Part shown: piece after piece, positions 1 through 5,337 of the stretch
How positions within the stretch are numbered: position 1 is the first letter of the stretch
Layout: each line of letters begins with the position of its first letter
Assembly: GCA_964608945.1 (NCBI GenBank)
Contig: CAZSQB010000031.1
Span: 1-11,281 of the forward strand
DNA length: 11,281 nucleotides
Source of the DNA: CAYWEP01 sp964608945
Lineage (GTDB): Bacteria; Patescibacteriota; Microgenomatia; Levybacterales; UBA12049
Reading direction: 5' to 3'
The notes under the pieces: generated by a model
Database searches by the model: none
Told to the model about the DNA's origin: nothing
Seen by the model: only the letters and a program-made list of their open reading frames with translations
Made by a program: the position numbers and the translations under genes

Positions 1-1012
1 CTTTGGTAAGCTCATTGGGCGCAACAACCAACTTTTGAAAGATTGATGGAATAATCAAAGACGCAAACCCAACAATCACAGTCAAAGAAACTGCCCCAAT
101 AAGAGGTGATATTTTCCCGCTAACGCCATAAAATAACGCCAAAACTGCAGCCAAGCCATAGACAAAAACAGAAATGCGCAAAAGTGGTACCATGATGTTA
201 GCATCGGTAAAGGCAGCACCAAATACCGGACCACTTTGGGCAGTAAGCAGATTATAGAGAGAAAGATACGTACCTATGGCAATAGTAGTCAAAAAGAGAG
301 ATAAGAGGATACCTATATGCAGTCTGGCCTTCGGATCAGCTTGCCCTGAGCTTGTCGAATGGGAAATTGGATTTTTTGCCGATTTTGGAATTAGGCTTTC
401 AGGTTTTCCGGTCAATTTGGATAGGTCAAATTTACCCAAAATACTTGATAAATTAAGACTACCTCGCAGAATGTATACTGCGCCACAACTGATAACGGAT
501 ATTAAAATAACAGCCTTTATAAGGCCAAGCCCCAAAGAAAAAACAGGCAGGGAAAATACATAGAAAGATACGTCCATACCAAATATTGGGTCTTTTTGGC
601 CAAACGGCGTGCTTGATAGGAATTTTAAAACATCATGCCAGCTGCTTGAGGCGATCAGACCGATAAAAAGGGCAATAATACAGCTTAAAATAATGCCAAG
701 CTTCCCAATTATCCTGCTATTTAAGGTTATTGGTTGATTGGTGCCGATGAGAGCTTCAGGAATAGCTGCCATCCAGGGTATTTTCGAACGCACGGCAAGA
801 AATAAGTTTGTAAGAAGAAAGATCGCAGCGATAATCCCTGCTACAATTCCTACAATGATTTTAGTGCTGAGGGATTTGACAAAAACTTCGGTAAGTTCTA
901 CTTCCTGGTACCACCACCAGTCGGTAATCAAGGAAACAATGCCTGAGAAGAAGATAAAAGCAGTAACTGCTATTCCTAAAAATGCCCAGGAAAAAAATTT
1001 AGTGAATCTCAT
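1..1012 (-). CDS. UPF0182 family integral membrane protein (3' end beyond window)
   Basis: I translated 337 codons on the minus strand from the ATG at 1012; the reading frame stays open to the left edge, so the large C-terminal extracytoplasmic part typical of this family is missing. Family marks (UPF0182/COG1615) are the N-terminal membrane segment followed by D31-WWWYQE, an FG-D-SFYVF-LP stretch starting near residue 144, and GPVFGAAFTDAN at about 261-272. At least six hydrophobic segments are visible. The biochemical role of the family is unknown to me; it sits in the cytoplasmic membrane. Residues 218-225 (HSTSSGQA) are encoded by a short dispersed repeat that lies in the hydrophilic linker before a membrane segment and keeps the frame. 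No Shine-Dalgarno is visible; a small hairpin ends two or three bases before the ATG. A promoter lies about 120 bp upstream. Family call is firm; the function is not known. Confidence 0.88.
   Translation of the reverse strand, partial: MRFTKFFSWAFLGIAVTAFIFFSGIVSLITDWWWYQEVELTEVFVKSLSTKIIVGIVAGIIAAIFLLTNLFLAVRSKIPWMAAIPEALIGTNQPITLNSRIIGKLGIILSCIIALFIGLIASSSWHDVLKFLSSTPFGQKDPIFGMDVSFYVFSLPVFSLGLGLIKAVILISVISCGAVYILRGSLNLSSILGKFDLSKLTGKPESLIPKSAKNPISHSTSSGQADPKARLHIGILLSLFLTTIAIGTYLSLYNLLTAQSGPVFGAAFTDANIMVPLLRISVFVYGLAAVLALFYGVSGKISPLIGAVSLTVIVGFASLIIPSIFQKLVVAPNELTK
345..363. repeat. Short dispersed repeat inserted in frame in the UPF0182 gene
   Basis: The plus strand reads CCTGAGCTTGTCGAATGGG. 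Sixteen bases of it (346-361) match 3090-3105 at 15 positions, and its outline (CCTGAGC..GTCGAA.GG) also matches 3132-3150. From memory, such TTCGACAAGCTCAGG-type repeats are scattered through many CPR and other environmental genomes. Here it encodes part of HSTSSGQA in the UPF0182 linker without breaking the frame. Confidence 0.7.
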
Positions 1013-1128
1013 AAAACCGACTAATCTAGTCTTGGCCGGTTATAATTGATGATGGTTCGCGGCTCTAAAACGCATGTTTTTGACCATTCGTCTTGTTGCT
1101 CCGCATCACCCAAGGCGATGTTAGACTA
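1013..1128 (-). promoter_or_regulatory. Structured 5' leader of the UPF0182 gene
   Basis: The predicted transcript start near 1128 gives a leader of about 115 nt. It contains a 7-bp stem (minus strand CATCGCC, loop TTG, GGTGATG; plus 1104-1120). One pair is G-U on the minus-strand RNA but would be an A-C mismatch on the plus-strand RNA, so the structure suits the minus transcript. A second stem (GACTA, loop GAT, TAGTC; 1019-1031) is flanked by AACC/GGTT (1015-1018 and 1038-1041) and ends just before the start codon. I do not recognise a known riboswitch class. Confidence 0.4.
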
Positions 1129-1134
1129 ATGCGT

Positions 1135-1162
1135 AGTATAGCATAAGCTCATGTTTTTGCAA
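1135..1162 (-). promoter_or_regulatory. Promoter of the UPF0182 gene
   Basis: On the minus strand, TTGCAA (1162-1157) is followed by a 16-bp spacer and TATACT (1140-1135). The base triplet before the -10 is TGC, giving an extended -10. Expected start is near 1128. Confidence 0.6.
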
Positions 1163-1344
1163 TTTTTTGGTGGCTTCGTGACCTGGAAGGTCGAGTAGGT
1201 TCGCAACCTCGCACCCCTCAAATCTCAAAAGGTACATCCTCACTACCTGCGTTCACGGCTGAACGTGCCGGTCAAGACCCGTTTAGTCGTATAGTCCTGG
1301 TTCTATGGGAGAAGTCGGTCTCGAACCATTTAAACCAATAACTT
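1163..1344. other. Non-coding stretch rich in small hairpins
   Basis: There is no credible gene here. Several short perfect inverted repeats with tiny loops are packed together: GACCT/AGGTC (1180-1192), AGGTT/AACCT (1197-1209), CGTTCA/TGAACG (1250-1265) and GGTC/GACC (1270-1279). GGTG (1169-1172) and CACC (1212-1215) could close the first two into a three-way junction. It could be a structured RNA, a degenerate tRNA-like remnant or repeat debris. The minus strand at 1328-1321 reads TGGTTCGA, as in a tRNA T-arm, but no cloverleaf can be drawn. No intrinsic terminator for the gene ending at 1345 is evident. Confidence 0.4.
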
Positions 1345-2094
1345 TTAATACTTCAAAACGACGTTAGTAATGAGATCCAATATGAATTCTGTTGTCTTGT
1401 GACCAGAGAATACGATACCTGACGGGTGAGCAGCACTATTACGAATTCCTAGTTTTTCATCAAGAATTTTTCTTACATCAGTTGATATAATTCCCGCTGA
1501 TTTAGCTAACTCGATAAATTTGGATTCTTTAAGTTCCCCAAAGTCGTCATAATTGACTATTTTAGATATTTTTTTGTCCGGGCTCTTGGCAAATGCCGTA
1601 TTAAAATCATTTAGCCTGCTTCCAAATATGTAGCTTTGCAGGTGATCTACTGTAATAATCCACACTAAAATAATTGTGGCGCGATATGCTTCTACACGAT
1701 AACAATTAATTGCTTCTGTTAAAAATGCCTTTTCATTTGTATTTTTTATTTTTGGGATAAGATCTGTTAGTTGTTGCGAAACTTTAATCTTTGTTGGCTC
1801 GTTATTAACGGCGGTGTTGATTTCTTCAAAAGTACTACGTTCTAATCTGTAACCGCTCTTTTCGACTTTGACATATCTTCCCTTAGGATTACTTGCGTTT
1901 TCTGAAAAATATTGTGGAGTTCTTTTATATTCCTTCAAGAAGAGCTCGCTAAAAGCGTTTTTTATGTCTTTAGGTAAAATGCTCTGCTTCCTGTCAACAG
2001 CAGTTAAAAAGTAGGAGATGTAATCTATTTGTTTCCGCGGATCCCAATCCGGGAAATCATCAAACTTTGCTATAAATTCATTCAGATTTTTCAC
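1345..2094 (-). CDS. Winged-helix/HEPN-domain protein, putative ribonuclease or toxin
   Basis: This 249-aa protein starts with GTG at 2094. Residues about 18-92 look like a winged-helix DNA-binding domain (QIDYISYFLTA, then PKDIKNAF, then a KGRYVKVEKSGYRL wing). Residues about 105-249 look like an alpha-helical HEPN domain: EAINCYRVEAYRATIILVWIITVDHL at about 127-152 resembles the first helices of DUF4145-type HEPN proteins, and IRNSAAHP carries the R-X4-H motif (R218, N219, H223) that forms the RNase site in active HEPN proteins. It is the second gene of an operon, 18 bp after the double winged-helix gene. I infer an RNA-cleaving effector or a non-catalytic partner whose expression or location is tied to DNA binding. 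No MNT-type nucleotidyltransferase antitoxin is present. The HEPN call is fairly good; the biological role is inference. Confidence 0.68.
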   Translation of the reverse strand: MKNLNEFIAKFDDFPDWDPRKQIDYISYFLTAVDRKQSILPKDIKNAFSELFLKEYKRTPQYFSENASNPKGRYVKVEKSGYRLERSTFEEINTAVNNEPTKIKVSQQLTDLIPKIKNTNEKAFLTEAINCYRVEAYRATIILVWIITVDHLQSYIFGSRLNDFNTAFAKSPDKKISKIVNYDDFGELKESKFIELAKSAGIISTDVRKILDEKLGIRNSAAHPSGIVFSGHKTTEFILDLITNVVLKY

Positions 2095-2112
2095 ATCAAG
2101 TCAAAATATTAT

Positions 2113-2814
2113 TTACTTTGCGTTTACGTAGACCCAACGAGCCTTACTTTTCCCCTCAGCCGGCAGACGTCTTAAAATTCTTTGGTTAGCAACAAAGGTT
2201 TTTCGAATCGTCGCATCTACCACTCTCACATCATAATATTTTGTCTCCTGTTTCAGTTTGTCACATACCTCTTTAATGGTTCTAGGTGTTTTAAAGAAAT
2301 CATTATTTACTAATAGCTCTAAAATTTCCTTACCAACCCCTGTAACGGTCTTCTTTGTGACCGCACTGCTTTTTCTTGATTTTTTTCTATTCCCTTGACG
2401 TGTAGGGGAAGTATTAGCATCTTTATTCTCTAGATTCGTCAAGAATCTATCAATCGTAAAATTATGCACAAGGTATTCTCCCTTTTTTACTTTTTTTGCA
2501 AAATTTTCGTTCTTAATGATTTGAGACAATCTTGAACCGACAGCCTCCATTCTTTCGGACAGTACAACTGTCAGCTCTTTAAGTGTAATTGTTTCCGGAA
2601 TTTCATTATTAAAAATATGAGCTATGAAGCGTAATACTAATGCTAGTCTTATCTTATCATCAGGAGATAAAGAGGTGTCAATCAGTATAATATCGCCTGT
2701 TTTACTTATTTTAGCAAACTTTATTACCCTAGCAGCAATTTCCCTCGCCTTATCCTTTGAGTAGTCGTCGGAATCAACTATAAGTAATTTTTCTATATCA
2801 TTATCATTTGTCAT
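2113..2814 (-). CDS. Protein with two winged-helix domains, likely DNA-binding
   Basis: This is a 233-aa protein with ATG at 2814. Residues about 48-130 form a winged-helix-like unit (LSPDDKIRLALVLRFIAHIF, then TLKELTVVLSERMEAVGSRLSQIIKN, then a KKGEYLVH wing). A basic, flexible linker (about 136-156, rich in K, R, S, T) leads to a second unit at about 160-231 (GKEILELLVNNDFF, KEVCDKLKQ, a recognition-like helix VVDATIRKTFVANQRILRR, and a wing ending in ARWVYV). There are no membrane segments and no catalytic motif. It is first in an operon with the HEPN gene and has a strong promoter just upstream. I infer a regulator or DNA-recognition partner of the HEPN protein. No Shine-Dalgarno is visible, and the leader is only about 19 nt. 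Confidence 0.68.
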   Translation of the reverse strand: MTNDNDIEKLLIVDSDDYSKDKAREIAARVIKFAKISKTGDIILIDTSLSPDDKIRLALVLRFIAHIFNNEIPETITLKELTVVLSERMEAVGSRLSQIIKNENFAKKVKKGEYLVHNFTIDRFLTNLENKDANTSPTRQGNRKKSRKSSAVTKKTVTGVGKEILELLVNNDFFKTPRTIKEVCDKLKQETKYYDVRVVDATIRKTFVANQRILRRLPAEGKSKARWVYVNAK

Positions 2815-2839
2815 TTTATTTTAGAAAAGATTTGCTTCA

Positions 2840-2868
2840 ATAATATATAAGTCATAATTAAAAGTCAA
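2840..2868 (-). promoter_or_regulatory. Promoter of the winged-helix/HEPN operon
   Basis: The minus strand carries TTGACT (2868-2863), a 17-bp spacer and TATTAT (2845-2840), close to the sigma-70 consensus. The expected start near 2833 leaves about 19 nt before the ATG at 2814. Confidence 0.72.
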
Positions 2869-3041
2869 CACCTAAAAATATGACAGTTATAATAGAGCTT
2901 TGAATTTGTTTACATCTGGGCGTAAATCTAAAACGGGGAGATGTAATGTAGCAATTTAAGGACATGGAGTGCGAGGGTGCAGTACCATACCTGCACGTGC
3001 TTGCTGGCCGTTTACAAAAAATGTCGAACTTCAATGTGTTA

Positions 3042-3069
3042 GCTCGCCTCGCTTCGCTCGCCTCGCTGC
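3042..3069. repeat. 14-bp tandem duplication
   Basis: GCTCGCCTCGCTTC (3042-3055) is followed directly by GCTCGCCTCGCTGC (3056-3069), one mismatch in 14. It lies inside the repeat cluster and outside any gene I accept. Confidence 0.75.
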
Positions 3070-3087
3070 TCCAGGGCGGCGCCTTTA

Positions 3088-3107
3088 CACTGAGCTTGCC
3101 GAATGTG
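3088..3107. repeat. Dispersed repeat, second copy
   Basis: CACTGAGCTTGCCGAATGTG contains the 16-base core found at 346-361 inside the UPF0182 gene, with one mismatch and in the same orientation. Confidence 0.65.
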
Positions 3108-3131
3108 CCCACCCGCCGCGCCAGAGTTTAT

Positions 3132-3150
3132 CCTGAGCGAAGTCGAAGGG
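3132..3150. repeat. Dispersed repeat, variant third copy
   Basis: CCTGAGCGAAGTCGAAGGG shares CCTGAGC and GTCGAA with the copy at 345-363 but has GAA in place of TT in the middle. Both variants lie in the same orientation. Confidence 0.6.
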
Positions 3151-3173
3151 CTATTTTTTGCGCGCGCGATTTT

Positions 3174-3188
3174 TCGCCCTTCGGGCGA
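3174..3188. other. Hairpin just after the 170-aa gene
   Basis: TCGCCC, loop TTC, GGGCGA forms a 6-bp stem beginning two bases after the stop codon of the minus-strand gene that ends at 3190. On that strand it is followed by A residues, not T residues, so it does not look like an intrinsic terminator; it could protect the 3' end of the transcript or be part of the repeat cluster. Confidence 0.45.
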
Positions 3189-3189
3189 G

Positions 3190-3702
3190 TTAGTGTTTAA
3201 GTAATTTAATTACGCCGTCCACACCCAGCTTCAACACCGCAAGATTTGCAAGTTTACTTCCTTCTTGCTCGTAGGAATAAAATTTAGGATTAAATGCAGT
3301 ATGAATAACCCTTTCGAGATATTTAAAATGTTCATCTTCGCTCATAGTTATTGCAGCAACTGAATGCCCATGTAGTATTGGTAGAAAAAGCTCTAGATTG
3401 TTTGCTACGATACCGTCTCTTTCTTCACCAAATTTACCTTCTGGTGCAAATGGATAATCATATTCTTCAAATTCAATATTCTTACTTTGAAGAAAACTTC
3501 TCGCTTTCGTCAAACAAACTTCCGTTGTTATTCTGAAAATGATTTCTGGCTCAAAGAAAAAATGAAATTTTGGATCATCTTTGAGTGTGTAGTCGTATAG
3601 TTCCTTAACCAAAGCTTTAAGTTTTGGTACGTCATTGGTATTGACAGCATCACCGTTGAGAATTTGGACATAATTTTTTATATGTATAGTTTTAATCGCC
3701 AC
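3190..3702 (-). CDS. Hypothetical protein, 170 aa
   Basis: I do not recognise this protein. It has no signal peptide or membrane segment and looks like a soluble alpha/beta protein. Features are a possible beta strand FHFFFEPEIIFRI (46-58), a helix up to residue 73, an acidic strand region IEFEEYDYPF (76-85), and a His-bearing stretch LPILHGHSVAAI (108-119). The start is a GTG at 3702; the only ribosome-binding-like sequence, GGAGG (3723-3719), is 16 nt away, too far for normal spacing. The only in-frame alternative before an upstream stop is an ATT at 3708. It lies 34 bp after the 181-aa gene on the same strand and probably forms an operon with it. The gene is A/T-rich like its neighbours. 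The reading frame is convincing; the function is unknown. Confidence 0.6.
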   Translation of the reverse strand: MAIKTIHIKNYVQILNGDAVNTNDVPKLKALVKELYDYTLKDDPKFHFFFEPEIIFRITTEVCLTKARSFLQSKNIEFEEYDYPFAPEGKFGEERDGIVANNLELFLPILHGHSVAAITMSEDEHFKYLERVIHTAFNPKFYSYEQEGSKLANLAVLKLGVDGVIKLLKH

Positions 3703-3736
3703 AGTAATTGACTAAAATCCTCCATTATTTTTTGAT

Positions 3737-4282
3737 TCAATACTCAAGTTTGTCTTCTAGTTTACCTCTAAAATTCTGTTTCTCAAAAAGTTCGATTTTT
3801 GCCTTTACGTATTCTGCCAAAATATCTTTTGGTATTTTCTTACTAAACGTGTGAGAGTTAACAAAGAACTGTGTATAAATTTCAGGGATGGTATATCCGT
3901 TTTCGTTCTGTTCCTTTTTTGAATTGTTAATAACATCAGTTATTGTTTTTGAAATAAATTCTGCTTTTTTATCGGCACCTTTGGCATCTTTTAAGCTGTC
4001 GAAATTAACAATTTTAAATAAATCTAATATTCTATCTAGTGTTTTCTTTTCAACAATATCTCTTTCTTTTTCATCCACTAAATCATCTATTCGTACCGCA
4101 AGAAGTTCGATAAATAATGCGAGCGTCATTATATACATAAGAGCAGTTTCACCGTCGTCAAGTATTATTTTGCGATAAGTTTTAAGCTGATTAATCCAAT
4201 TGTCTGGTACGGTTGCTAAACCCCATATTTGAGATCCCGAATCGCCCGCAAATTTATTTAGAATATCGTTTGTCTTTCTCAT
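3737..4282 (-). CDS. Hypothetical alpha-helical protein, 181 aa
   Basis: I do not recognise this protein. It starts with ATG at 4282 and ends with TGA. The sequence is almost wholly helical: a hydrophobic segment ALMYIMTLALFIELLAV (47-63) followed by charged helices (RIDDLVDEKERDIVEKKTL and later KKAEFISKTITDVINNSKK). The hydrophobic segment is short and could be a buried core helix or a single membrane segment. The helical build and the setting beside two HEPN proteins raise the possibility of a diverged HEPN fold, but there is no R-X4-6-H motif, so this is not claimed. It is first in a unit with the 170-aa gene and faces the plus-strand HEPN-like gene across 135 bp. Confidence 0.6.
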   Translation of the reverse strand: MRKTNDILNKFAGDSGSQIWGLATVPDNWINQLKTYRKIILDDGETALMYIMTLALFIELLAVRIDDLVDEKERDIVEKKTLDRILDLFKIVNFDSLKDAKGADKKAEFISKTITDVINNSKKEQNENGYTIPEIYTQFFVNSHTFSKKIPKDILAEYVKAKIELFEKQNFRGKLEDKLEY

Positions 4283-4298
4283 AGTAGCTTCTTATTCT

Positions 4299-4304
4299 AT
4301 TATA
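4299..4304 (-). promoter_or_regulatory. Possible -10 element for the 181-aa gene
   Basis: The minus strand has a perfect TATAAT at 4304-4299, 16 nt before the ATG at 4282; a second TATAAT lies at 4329-4324. No good -35 is placed for either. The rest of the 135-bp divergent region is A/T-rich, with a small TCATT/AATGA inverted repeat (4386-4398) near the plus-strand gene that could be an operator. Confidence 0.35.
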
Positions 4305-4417
4305 CCGAATTTACCTACGAGCAATTATATCAATTTTTTACAAATTTTGATATATTATTATTGGAATCAGCAATCATGCAGATCATCATTTTTAATGACG
4401 TAATTTGCGTATAACAA

Positions 4418-5032
4418 ATGAATAGATATCAGCAAAACTTAACGCTTTTTAAAGAACTGATTGAGCGATATACGATCGCTGACTTAAAATCAATGATCTA
4501 TGATGTAGAAATCAAAGACTCGGGTGCTTGTTGTTATCCGGCGGTGCAAACACTTTTTTCTTTAATGGAACTTTTGGGAAGATTACTAAAACATAAAGTT
4601 AAGGATGTAGAGGCTTTTATAGTCGTTTTTGATTACTTAGGACCACAATACACCAAAGAAATTGGCATCAAACTTTACGACTACTTTAGAAATGGCATCG
4701 CCCATACTTCTCTTGCAAAATCTGGAGTTGCAGTAAAAAAGGCAGGAGATAGAAAATTTCACTTGAGCAATGATGGAAATCATATAGATATCAAACTAAT
4801 GTTTGATGACTTCTTAATTAAATTCGGTGAGATATTTGAAAGTAAACTAAAAGACCCCAAACTAGAATCATATTATGAAACTAACTTAAAAGATTTATTT
4901 ACCTCTCTTTATATAAATTGGGAACCAGTGGCAACAGGCGACCTGGATGTTTCAGCTGATTACACAAGAACATATATCTCTAACGCTTCGACAACCACAT
5001 TGAAAAGCAAGCTAGTTAAACTTGGAGAATAA
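4418..5032 (+). CDS. HEPN-like protein with R-N-x3-H motif, 204 aa
   Basis: The protein starts with ATG at 4418; no Shine-Dalgarno is seen. Residues about 1-100 are helical (AVQTLFSLMELLGRLLKH at 42-59, then AFIVVFDYL). They end in YDYFRNGIAHTSL, where R91, N92 and H96 make the R-N-x3-H form of the HEPN active-site motif. The second half is a mixed region with a possible beta hairpin (AVKKAGDRKFHLSNDGNHIDI) and further helices ending near residue 165. It has no membrane segment. It is the only plus-strand gene of the accessory segment and is divergent from the 181/170-aa unit. I infer a HEPN-type protein, either RNase or RNA-binding; partner and trigger are unknown. The motif is clear but short, so a look-alike helical protein is possible. 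Confidence 0.6.
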   Translation: MNRYQQNLTLFKELIERYTIADLKSMIYDVEIKDSGACCYPAVQTLFSLMELLGRLLKHKVKDVEAFIVVFDYLGPQYTKEIGIKLYDYFRNGIAHTSLAKSGVAVKKAGDRKFHLSNDGNHIDIKLMFDDFLIKFGEIFESKLKDPKLESYYETNLKDLFTSLYINWEPVATGDLDVSADYTRTYISNASTTTLKSKLVKLGE

Positions 5033-5095
5033 AGTTCTTTAAAATTTTTGCGTTTTTTCTTCTTTTTAAAGGATCGGCGGCTGTCCGCAAGTTTC

Positions 5096-5131
5096 AAAAA
5101 AGGCGGATTTGACGCGCTTGCCGCGCCCGCC
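5096..5131 (-). terminator. Intrinsic terminator downstream of tRNA-Gln
   Basis: On the minus strand GGCGG (5131-5127) can pair with CCGCC (5106-5102), with an inner GCGC/GCGC pairing, and the stem is followed at once by six T residues (5101-5096). This fits a Rho-independent terminator for the tRNA transcript. Its ascending arm lies in the loop of the 12-bp palindrome, so the two folds exclude each other. Confidence 0.5.
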
Positions 5132-5145
5132 TCCGCGGCAAGCGC
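5114..5145. repeat. Perfect 12-bp GC-rich palindrome
   Basis: GCGCTTGCCGCG (5114-5125) and CGCGGCAAGCGC (5134-5145) are exact inverted copies around an 8-base loop. It stands in a GC-rich patch (5075-5160) between the A/T-rich accessory genes and tRNA-Gln; a smaller GCGG/CCGC stem lies at 5077-5088. It may be a REP-like element or part of a transcription-stop structure. Confidence 0.75.
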
Positions 5146-5173
5146 TACCTCACGACGGCTTTCTTCTTCTTAC

Positions 5174-5247
5174 TGGCTGCCGAGCTTGGATTCGAACCAA
5201 AATAAACGGATTCAGAGTCCGTTGTCCTACCATTAGACGACTCGGCA
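5174..5247 (-). tRNA. tRNA-Gln (anticodon CUG)
   Basis: The full cloverleaf is visible on the minus strand: acceptor TGCCGAG/CTCGGCA, D-arm with AATGGTA loop, anticodon stem ACGGA/TCCGT with loop CTCTGAA (anticodon CTG at plus 5215-5213), and a T-arm with loop TTCGAAT. The U1-A72 pair and G73 are the usual bacterial tRNA-Gln identity elements, and CCA is encoded (5176-5174). In bacteria without GlnRS this tRNA is charged by GluRS and amidated by GatCAB; whether that holds here is inference. Its 3' end faces the accessory segment. Confidence 0.96.
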
Positions 5248-5313
5248 ATGTAGCCTACATTTTACTAGAATTACCTCAAAAACGCCACTCAAATACTTAC
5301 TATAAGCTAAGTA

Positions 5314-5322
5314 TGGTATACT
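5314..5322 (+). promoter_or_regulatory. Extended -10 promoter of the 188-aa gene
   Basis: TGGTATACT gives a TGn extension plus TATACT (5317-5322). No good -35 is present. The expected start is near 5329, only a few bases before the TTG at 5332 and about 9 before the ATG at 5338. Confidence 0.5.
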
Positions 5323-5337
5323 ATCACGTAATTGGCT

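Larger units (their letters stand above)
2935..3188. repeat. Cluster of short GC-rich repeats between two operons
   Basis: The stretch 2869-3189 has no credible gene; open frames on both strands read through repeat sequence and are compositionally odd. It is GC-rich against A/T-rich neighbours. It holds an inverted repeat GTGCAG/CTGCAC (2977-2996), a 14-bp tandem duplication (3042-3055 and 3056-3069, 13 of 14 identical), two copies of the dispersed repeat (3088-3107 and 3132-3150), a GCGCGCGCG run (3160-3168) and a 6-bp stem TCGCCC/GGGCGA with loop TTC (3174-3188). It resembles accumulated REP- or MITE-like debris. No transposase is present. Confidence 0.6.

Noticed and set aside
1305..1345. 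A tRNA or tRNA fragment suggested by TGGTTCGAGACC and TTCTCCCA on the minus strand
   Set aside because: The T-stem pairs poorly and no acceptor, D or anticodon arm can be drawn. It is kept only as a weak att-like match.
2888..2893. TATAAT on the plus strand
   Set aside because: There is no matching -35 and no credible plus-strand gene follows.
2858..3112. Open frames on both strands through the repeat cluster (84 aa minus, 78 aa plus)
   Set aside because: They read through tandem and dispersed repeats, have biased composition, and the minus frame ends inside a good promoter. I treat them as non-coding.
3190..3702. Resemblance of FHFFFEPEIIFRI to thiopeptide/lanthipeptide dehydratase C-terminal domains
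   Set aside because: The similarity is a single strand-like stretch; other family blocks and a biosynthetic context are missing.
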